From NCBI GenBank assembly GCA_022819505.1, contig JAJEHD010000010.1:124001-188000 (forward strand): a DNA stretch of 64,000 bases, in the 5' to 3' direction. Positions within the stretch are counted from its first letter, which is position 1, and each line of letters begins with the position of its first letter. A program made the translations under genes and the position numbers. This document shows positions 58,535 to 64,000 of this stretch, one piece after another. This stretch comes from Acidimicrobiia bacterium. Lineage in GTDB: Bacteria > Actinomycetota > Acidimicrobiia > Acidimicrobiales > Aldehydirespiratoraceae. The notes beneath the pieces are model-generated. The model did not search any database. It saw only the letters and a program-made list of their open reading frames with translations, and was not told the DNA's origin.

Positions 58535-61530
58535 CTGAGATGCATCACTACGTGTGCTGGACCGACGAGGCCGTGAGGGCTTCCACCCCCCGCGATGCCG
58601 CATCGCTGGAGCCAGGCCACTTCCAGGCGGTGCACCACCCCCTGAAGCTCCGGCAACGGCCGTTGGGTGTGAGAAGCGGGGGAAGGCGGGTGGATGAGAC
58701 CGAGATCGTCCGAGTGCTCGAAGGTCCGCTCCGGTCCGACGGCTACCTGCTCGTGCCGGTGGTGGGTAAGTCGGGCACGGGGAAGTCCCACCTTGTCCGC
58801 TGGGTTGCCGAGCGAACCAAGGGCCGGGACAACTGGGAGAGCCGATACCTGGCGAAGAACCGGACCAGCATCCGGCGCGTCATCGAAGTCGTCATTCAGG
58901 GCCTTGAGGGTCCTGCCATCGAGGCCGCACGAGAAGCGCTGCTCAATGCGCCAGTTCGATCAGAGCGCGAGGAGGTACTGGCGGAGCGGCTCCTGGATGA
59001 ACTCGCCTTGATCACGTCGGAGGAATCGGCCGCAGACATAGACGTCGCCGACAGCAGGTCAGCGCAAATGGCGGACAAACTTCGCCGCGAACTGCCAGAC
59101 ATCCTGCGCGATCCAGTCGTTCGTAGGCGTCTCACCAGGGACGGTGCGGTCATCCCGCGTCTTGTAGGACTTGCGATGCGAGGCCGGAGCGACGGCGACG
59201 GGCTCGACGACGACGCGATGCGGGTCGCAGACGATGACCTTCCTCTGGCGTTCGCACAGATCGGTGAGGCGAGCAGAGGTGCCCAGAAGCTGTTGGCGCA
59301 GATGGGAGTGTCTGCCGCACTCAAGTCAGCGGCTGTGGATCTGATCAACGAAGCCCTCCCCTCCGCAGTCAAGCGCGTGTTCGTCTCGGACCAAGTCGAT
59401 CTGATCGAGGTGTTTCGGGACGTTCGCAGGGAACTCTTGGCTTCTGACAAGGAACTGGCTCTCTTCATCGAGGATCTGACCGTCCTTCATGGAGTGGAGC
59501 GCGAGTTTCTTGATGCGATCATCGAGCCGGCGCGATCTCCCGACGGCGACCTCTGCGGGCTACGTGTCCTGTTCGCGGTGACGGAGTTTCACTTCGACGA
59601 ACTCGACACGGTCCGCACCCGGTGCGATGACGCCTACTGGCTCGACACTGCCTACGGCCCGGACGGTATCGGACAACAGGAGGCCATGTCGTTCCTCGGT
59701 CGCTACCTTAACGCCTGCCGACAGGACCCGACCAAGGTTGAGAACTTGTGGGTCAATCGGCAGAACGAAGCGTGGATGCTCAACGCTTGTGACGCCTGCG
59801 ATTACCAGGTGCATTGTCACGAGACGTTCGGCCTAAGCGAGGAGGGCTACGGGCTCTACCCGTACAACCCGACGGCGGTGAACCGATTCGTCGAGTCGAT
59901 GTCCAACGAGCGATTCGATCCACGGGAGGTGGTCAGGGAACTCGTGAATCGCTTCCTCATAGTGGCGGCAACCGATCTTCAACGAGGCGATTTCCCCTCT
60001 GACGAACTGCTCGGACCGTTCAATGAGCGAACCGAACCAATCGATCCGCTCGTCCAGGCCCAGCTCAAGTCAAAGCGACCGGCCGACTTCGCGCGGGTTG
60101 TCAACTCGATGAGGTACTGGTCACAGGCGCCCGCAGACATGGGAGACGCGACCCTCGCAGCCTTCGGACTTGATCCGCTCAGTGCACACGAGATCTCTGA
60201 ATCACCACCACCTCGACCGAGGAAGCCACCCAGACCGAGCCGCGGCAGAGAAACCCGAGAGCCTGCAGGCGAAGCGACACTCGCGTCGCGACTCCCTGCC
60301 CCATGGTCCAATATCTTCAATGATCTGAGTGGCTGGGCCAGTGGCCAGAGAGACTTGGGCGCGCGCGCGACGAACGAACTGAAGAGACTCGTTCACGAGT
60401 CGGTCCTCCATAGCCTCGATTTCAGCGCCCTGCCGATCAACCTCCGCTCAGGCATCGATGATCAACAGCGGTTCAACCGAGAAAGGCACGTGCGCATCGC
60501 AGGATCCGTCACCGTCCAGCGTCGAGGCGATCCGATGATCGTCATCGAACAGGACGCGGACACTGCCACGGCCCTGCGGGGGCTGATCCTCCTTGCGAAA
60601 CTCCCGGGTGTCGACGACTACCCCGAGGCGGGCACCTATCGCCGACAGTCGGCGCGATACCTAGAGGACTGGACCCACTGCGTTGCCGAGAGGCTTGAGC
60701 AACCGCCCGAGTCGGCGGCGACTCAGGCAATCGCTGGCCTGCTCGTGTGCGCTGCCGTGGCGGGGGCGTGCGAAGGGGCATCCGAACCGCACGATTATCT
60801 CGCGGCACTCTTTGGAAGAACCAATTCGACGCCAGGTGCGCACCGCTCCCCGGAGTGGCAGCAAGTCGTCAAGTCCGCCGATGACACCTACAACCGGCTC
60901 CGACCAATCGTCGAGGCCCAATTCGGTGAGGTGCGTGGTACCGGTGGAGCCCGGGCTGTCAGAGCGGACCGGATCCTCAAGGTGATCCAAGACTTCACTG
61001 AGTCTTGGCCCCTCCAGTCCGATAACTCAGCCATCGATCGATTCATGCGGTCGGTGACGCCCGCCGTGGAGGGCGAGTGGGAAACCTTGACACGCCTAGC
61101 TGTCGGCGCTGCGCCGCTCGTCGACCCCGGCCGTTCATGGTCCGAGCAGACGGAGCGTGTGCTTGAGTTGATCGAGGCCGCCCACCGATCGGGCCGATTG
61201 CGCGACCACGATGCGGCACACGATCTCAGGACCCTTGCGTCCGGGCAGGGCGAGAACGCACACAGGCCGCTTCTGAGGACCGCCGAACTCGCTGGCACCG
61301 AGCCTCCACTCATCGATCAACTCCGAATAATCGCCAGCAGGCTCCCCGATACCGTGACGATGACCAGCAGGTTCATCGCACGAGCAGAGCAGGCGATGTC
61401 CGGCATCGCTAAGGATCTCGATGAACGGCATACCGGTGAGCCAGAGGCAGACACCCTCGAGAACGTCGCATCGCATGTTCCGGCTGCGCTGGGTCGACTC
61501 GAAGAGGCGATCAAGGAACTTGAGAAGTGA
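58531..61530 (+). CDS. dpdH: DpdH: large P-loop ATPase of the Dpd restriction module
   Basis: This 999-residue protein has Walker A PVVGKSGTGKSHLVRWVAER near residue 75 and a Walker B-like LALFIEDLTVLHGVEREFLD near 308 in an AAA/STAND-like ATPase core. A possible zinc pair, CDACDYQVHCHETFG, lies near 422. The second half is helical, with a proline/arginine-rich hinge (SPPPRPRKPPRPSRGRETRE near 558). Such ATPases commonly couple sensing to effector activation. ATG at 58531 overlaps the DpdG stop, and its own stop overlaps the DpdI start. Enzymatic outcome is unknown. Confidence 0.78.
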   Translation: MTEMHHYVCWTDEAVRASTPRDAASLEPGHFQAVHHPLKLRQRPLGVRSGGRRVDETEIVRVLEGPLRSDGYLLVPVVGKSGTGKSHLVRWVAERTKGRDNWESRYLAKNRTSIRRVIEVVIQGLEGPAIEAAREALLNAPVRSEREEVLAERLLDELALITSEESAADIDVADSRSAQMADKLRRELPDILRDPVVRRRLTRDGAVIPRLVGLAMRGRSDGDGLDDDAMRVADDDLPLAFAQIGEASRGAQKLLAQMGVSAALKSAAVDLINEALPSAVKRVFVSDQVDLIEVFRDVRRELLASDKELALFIEDLTVLHGVEREFLDAIIEPARSPDGDLCGLRVLFAVTEFHFDELDTVRTRCDDAYWLDTAYGPDGIGQQEAMSFLGRYLNACRQDPTKVENLWVNRQNEAWMLNACDACDYQVHCHETFGLSEEGYGLYPYNPTAVNRFVESMSNERFDPREVVRELVNRFLIVAATDLQRGDFPSDELLGPFNERTEPIDPLVQAQLKSKRPADFARVVNSMRYWSQAPADMGDATLAAFGLDPLSAHEISESPPPRPRKPPRPSRGRETREPAGEATLASRLPAPWSNIFNDLSGWASGQRDLGARATNELKRLVHESVLHSLDFSALPINLRSGIDDQQRFNRERHVRIAGSVTVQRRGDPMIVIEQDADTATALRGLILLAKLPGVDDYPEAGTYRRQSARYLEDWTHCVAERLEQPPESAATQAIAGLLVCAAVAGACEGASEPHDYLAALFGRTNSTPGAHRSPEWQQVVKSADDTYNRLRPIVEAQFGEVRGTGGARAVRADRILKVIQDFTESWPLQSDNSAIDRFMRSVTPAVEGEWETLTRLAVGAAPLVDPGRSWSEQTERVLELIEAAHRSGRLRDHDAAHDLRTLASGQGENAHRPLLRTAELAGTEPPLIDQLRIIASRLPDTVTMTSRFIARAEQAMSGIAKDLDERHTGEPEADTLENVASHVPAALGRLEEAIKELEK

Positions 61531-62264
61531 CACTCTTTGACACCGCTACCGAACTCCAACTCCGACTTGATGCCGCGGGCACAGCGGATGAGGAAGACGC
61601 GTTGCTCTCGCGAGGCCGAACTGTGCGAGACGCCATCATGGCCACGACGGAGCACTTGGAGGCGGCTCAGTCCTACCGAGTCACCATCGGTCCGACGAGC
61701 GCGCCGCCGCTCAAGACGAAGGAGATCCGCCAAGCAGCAGGCAACTTCCGGGGAGCTCTGTCCAAGAGCGGCACCAACGCCTTTCAACAGCGTTCAGCAG
61801 CGACACTTGAGGGAGTCCTGGCTGCTCAGGCCGGGCGCGTAGATCGCTGGATCACGTCCACCTGGAGAGAGAACTTTGCCGACGCTAGAGCGTTGCTGGA
61901 GCGTGTCAACGCGGGTGACCTGCACGGTTCGATCTTGGCCCGTACCAAGGCGAAGAACCGTGCCTCTCAGATCGAACAGGTTCTGAACCTCAATCCGGTC
62001 AAGGACCGCTCGACGCTGGAGGCGCGTCTGAAGGAACAAGGTCTGAACGCCTGTATCGCGAAAGTCAACCAACTGATCGAGGAACTCCGACAAGCGATCG
62101 TCGCCATCGACCTGGAACAAACTGCGATGACGCCGGAAGTTCGTGCCGCTATCCATCGCGCAACCTCTGATGATGGTCTGCCCCTGAGCGAAGTGACGCC
62201 CGAACTCATGGCCGCGCTGCGGTCGGCCGGCGTATTGGATGACCTAGTAGTTCGCCGATTGTGA
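61527..62264 (+). CDS. dpdI: DpdI-like helical protein of the Dpd cluster
   Basis: This 245-residue protein is almost entirely helical, with likely coiled-coil segments (LEERLKEQ-like stretches near 165-200 and QLIEELRQAIVAIDLEQTA near 190). No enzymatic motif is seen. GTG at 61527 overlaps the DpdH stop (GTGA), and its TGA overlaps the DpdJ GTG, so it is translated in lockstep with both. It probably bridges DpdH and DpdJ as a structural partner (inference). In Salmonella dpdI is needed for the restriction-like effect. Confidence 0.68.
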   Translation: MTLFDTATELQLRLDAAGTADEEDALLSRGRTVRDAIMATTEHLEAAQSYRVTIGPTSAPPLKTKEIRQAAGNFRGALSKSGTNAFQQRSAATLEGVLAAQAGRVDRWITSTWRENFADARALLERVNAGDLHGSILARTKAKNRASQIEQVLNLNPVKDRSTLEARLKEQGLNACIAKVNQLIEELRQAIVAIDLEQTAMTPEVRAAIHRATSDDGLPLSEVTPELMAALRSAGVLDDLVVRRL

Positions 62265-64000
62265 CCGACCCCGTTCTCGTTGAGATTCTCAACCAACTGG
62301 AGGCGCGCGAGATGCCCCTCCTCTCATGGGGTGTGACGAACGGCGCATACGGCGAGGACGAGATCCTTGATCTGCTGGAATCGGTAAGGCCGGAAGACGA
62401 TCCTGAGGATCTTCTGCAACGTCTCCTCGAGGCCGGACTCGTCTTCGAGCGTGGCCTCACAGGAAACCAGTTGCGGACGCGTATGGCCGAAACGGTTCGC
62501 CTGGCTCGACACCTGAGGCAGTGGTTCCACGGCCCCCGGAGCGACTGGCGCACGGCCAAGACGCTCGTCTCGGATATGCGCTTCCTCTCCCGCCCGCGCG
62601 TCGTTCCGCTCCGACAGGTCAATGAGCAGAAATTGACCAGCCGCCTCAGCGCCGATCTCGGCGATCAGTGGACGACAAGCCATGAGGCAACTCTGAGCGC
62701 GCTCCTCGGCGGACGGTCGGTGTCCGAGTTTCAAGCGAGGTCAACCGAGAGGCTCCTGAGTGCGGTCGGTGACCGTGGTGGGACCTGCATTACCGCAGGC
62801 ACGGGCGCAGGCAAGACGCTGGCCTTCTACCTTCCCGCGCTCACCCATGCGCTCAGCGTTCCCGGACCGGCGAGGATTCCCCGCATCGTGGCGATATATC
62901 CGCGTATCGAACTGCTTCGAGACCAACTTGGCACGATCCTGAGACTTGTCTCGGACTTGGAGGAACGCGGTGCGCGGCGCCTGCGAGTGGGTGTCCTCTA
63001 CGGTGCGACGCCGCACGACCGAGAGGATGCGAAACGAGGCCGCTTCCGAGGGTGGCGCCCCACGGCGGAGGGGCTCACCTCACCGATCGTCACCTGTGTG
63101 AAAGACGGATGTTCCGGCGATTACATCTGGCCGAACGAAGACGAGGAAGGCCGTCTCCTTCGGTGCAGCAAGTGCGGCCATGAGTTGAACTCGCTCGTGT
63201 TCACCCGCCGGACGCTGGCCTCCAAACCGCCCGAGATCCTCTTCACGACGACGGAGATGGTGAACCGGTTGCTCGGAGAAACCCGCATGCGCCGACTGCT
63301 CGTTGGAGATGCGAGCGGCGCGCCGGACTTCGTCCTGCTCGACGAGATCCATACCTACTCCGGGACCCACGGCGCGCAGGTGGCTCATCTCATTCGGCGA
63401 TGGCGCGGCGAGATGGCGCGTCCGAGCCATGTGGTCGGGCTGTCGGCCACGCTTGCCGACCCGGCGGGGTTCTTCTCCCAGTTGATTGGAGCAGACACCG
63501 GGAACGTGGCCGTCGTGGTGCCCAGCGATGCCGAGATGCAGGAGTCGGGCCGGGAATACTTCATGGCGCTGCGCGGAGACCCGGCCTCGCAGACATCCCT
63601 GCTCTCGACGACCATCCAGACAGCGATGCTCATGCGTCGCATGCTTGACCGCGAGCTCGGCGTTCCCAGTGGCGGAGCCTTCGGAAGCCGCGTCTTCGCG
63701 TTCACCGACAAACTCGATGTCGTCAACCGCCTCCACTCCCAACTCCAGGACGCCGAAGGGTGGGAGCAGGGAGGAGTGGACCGCAAGCCGAACGGAAGCC
63801 TCGCCGTCCTTCGCGCCTCGGGCGACGACAACGGCCCCAGGGACGACGCGGGCCAACTCTGGGACGCCGCCGAGGAGTTGGGCACGCTGCAGCGCCATGT
63901 TGTTGTTGACCGTACGACATCGCAGGACGCCGGCGTCGGCAGCACCAGTGACGTGGTCGTCGCCACCGCCTCCCTCGAAGTGGGATTCGACGATCCGAGC
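62261..64000 (+). CDS. dpdJ: DpdJ: DEAD/DEAH-type helicase, truncated by the right window edge
   Basis: GTG at 62261 overlaps the DpdI stop and the frame stays open to the window end, giving at least 580 residues. Walker A is ITAGTGAGKTLAFYLPALTH near residue 178. The Walker B/DExH box is FVLLDEIHTYSG near 358, motif III VGLSATLADP near 390. Two cysteine pairs (CVKDGC near 278, CSKCG near 304) form a probable zinc ribbon inserted between motifs. TASLEVGFDDPS at the end is the start of the C-terminal helicase core, which is cut off. Function is presumably translocation on unmodified DNA during restriction. Fewer than usual conclusions can be drawn without the C-terminus, where a nuclease could be fused. 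Confidence 0.8.
   Translation, partial: MTDPVLVEILNQLEAREMPLLSWGVTNGAYGEDEILDLLESVRPEDDPEDLLQRLLEAGLVFERGLTGNQLRTRMAETVRLARHLRQWFHGPRSDWRTAKTLVSDMRFLSRPRVVPLRQVNEQKLTSRLSADLGDQWTTSHEATLSALLGGRSVSEFQARSTERLLSAVGDRGGTCITAGTGAGKTLAFYLPALTHALSVPGPARIPRIVAIYPRIELLRDQLGTILRLVSDLEERGARRLRVGVLYGATPHDREDAKRGRFRGWRPTAEGLTSPIVTCVKDGCSGDYIWPNEDEEGRLLRCSKCGHELNSLVFTRRTLASKPPEILFTTTEMVNRLLGETRMRRLLVGDASGAPDFVLLDEIHTYSGTHGAQVAHLIRRWRGEMARPSHVVGLSATLADPAGFFSQLIGADTGNVAVVVPSDAEMQESGREYFMALRGDPASQTSLLSTTIQTAMLMRRMLDRELGVPSGGAFGSRVFAFTDKLDVVNRLHSQLQDAEGWEQGGVDRKPNGSLAVLRASGDDNGPRDDAGQLWDAAEELGTLQRHVVVDRTTSQDAGVGSTSDVVVATASLEVGFDDPS

Noticed and set aside
46340..64000. Dnd, BREX, DISARM or Druantia system instead of Dpd
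   Set aside because: No DndA/C/D/E, PglX/PglZ, DrmA/B or DruE-type signature, and no DNA methyltransferase, is seen, while a TGT-like protein with a zinc site is present.
1..64000. CRISPR arrays, tRNA genes, rRNA genes and insertion sequences
   Set aside because: No regularly spaced direct repeats, cloverleaf-type sequences, rRNA-like stretches or transposase motifs were noticed by eye; a covariance-model search would be needed to be certain.

Overview
The window is high-GC, densely packed, mostly operonic DNA from an actinobacterium. The class Acidimicrobiia is my best guess (inference). It rests on cysteine-containing S-layer-homology-like repeats on secreted proteins, a SpoIID/LytB surface protein, a Ku/LigD-polymerase pair, a LipB-LipA fusion and frequent ATGA/GTGA overlaps. 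No rRNA, tRNA, CRISPR array or complete insertion sequence was found.

Layout. (1) 1-2257, minus strand: a visibly AT-richer block of type VII secretion-type substrates (a WXG100 protein, a second small helical protein, a 490-residue protein with a hydrophobic core, and a gene running off the left edge). (2) 2379-3310, minus: a Panacea-domain antitoxin overlapping a small unrecognised gene, probably its toxin. (3) 3506-30043: a large cell-surface polysaccharide locus. It has six soluble glycosyltransferases, one membrane glycosyltransferase, two Wzy/ligase-like proteins, two ABC-2 export pairs, a WbaP/WcaJ-type initiating phosphotransferase, a Wzx-like flippase, a PP-loop-like protein, a secreted SLH-GH16 glycosidase and a SpoIID-SLH protein. 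(4) 30155-45706: core metabolism and repair: rhodanese-ThiF sulfur activation, sirtuin, phosphotransferase, leucyl aminopeptidase, LigD polymerase, Ku, M24 peptidase, a LipB-LipA fusion, 2-oxoacid dehydrogenase E2 and E3, small membrane proteins and a TIGR01777 epimerase. (5) 45784-46326: an RHH antitoxin followed by a MazF-like toxin that breaks down after about 18 codons, the probable left junction of an island. (6) 46340-64000, plus strand: a Dpd 7-deazaguanine DNA-modification and restriction cluster with slightly lower GC than the core genes.

The Dpd cluster is the main discovery target. It contains a TGT-like DpdA, two different DGQHR-family proteins (one the likely DpdB), a YaaA/DUF6884-like protein that may be DpdC, and the DpdE-F-G-H-I-J restriction-type set. 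DpdJ is open at the right edge. An HNH endonuclease gene heads the operon, and a 39-codon micro-gene is locked by overlaps between the DpdC candidate and DpdA. Neither preQ0 synthesis genes (folE, queD, queE, queC) nor dpdD/dpdK candidates lie in the window. The likely division of labour, from published work on Salmonella dpd, is that DpdA/B insert preQ0 into DNA, DpdC converts it to the amide, and helicases and ATPases E-J enforce restriction of unmodified DNA.

All function calls come from reading motifs by eye. No database search was possible, and start codons are argued from overlaps, Shine-Dalgarno-like sequences and paralog comparison.
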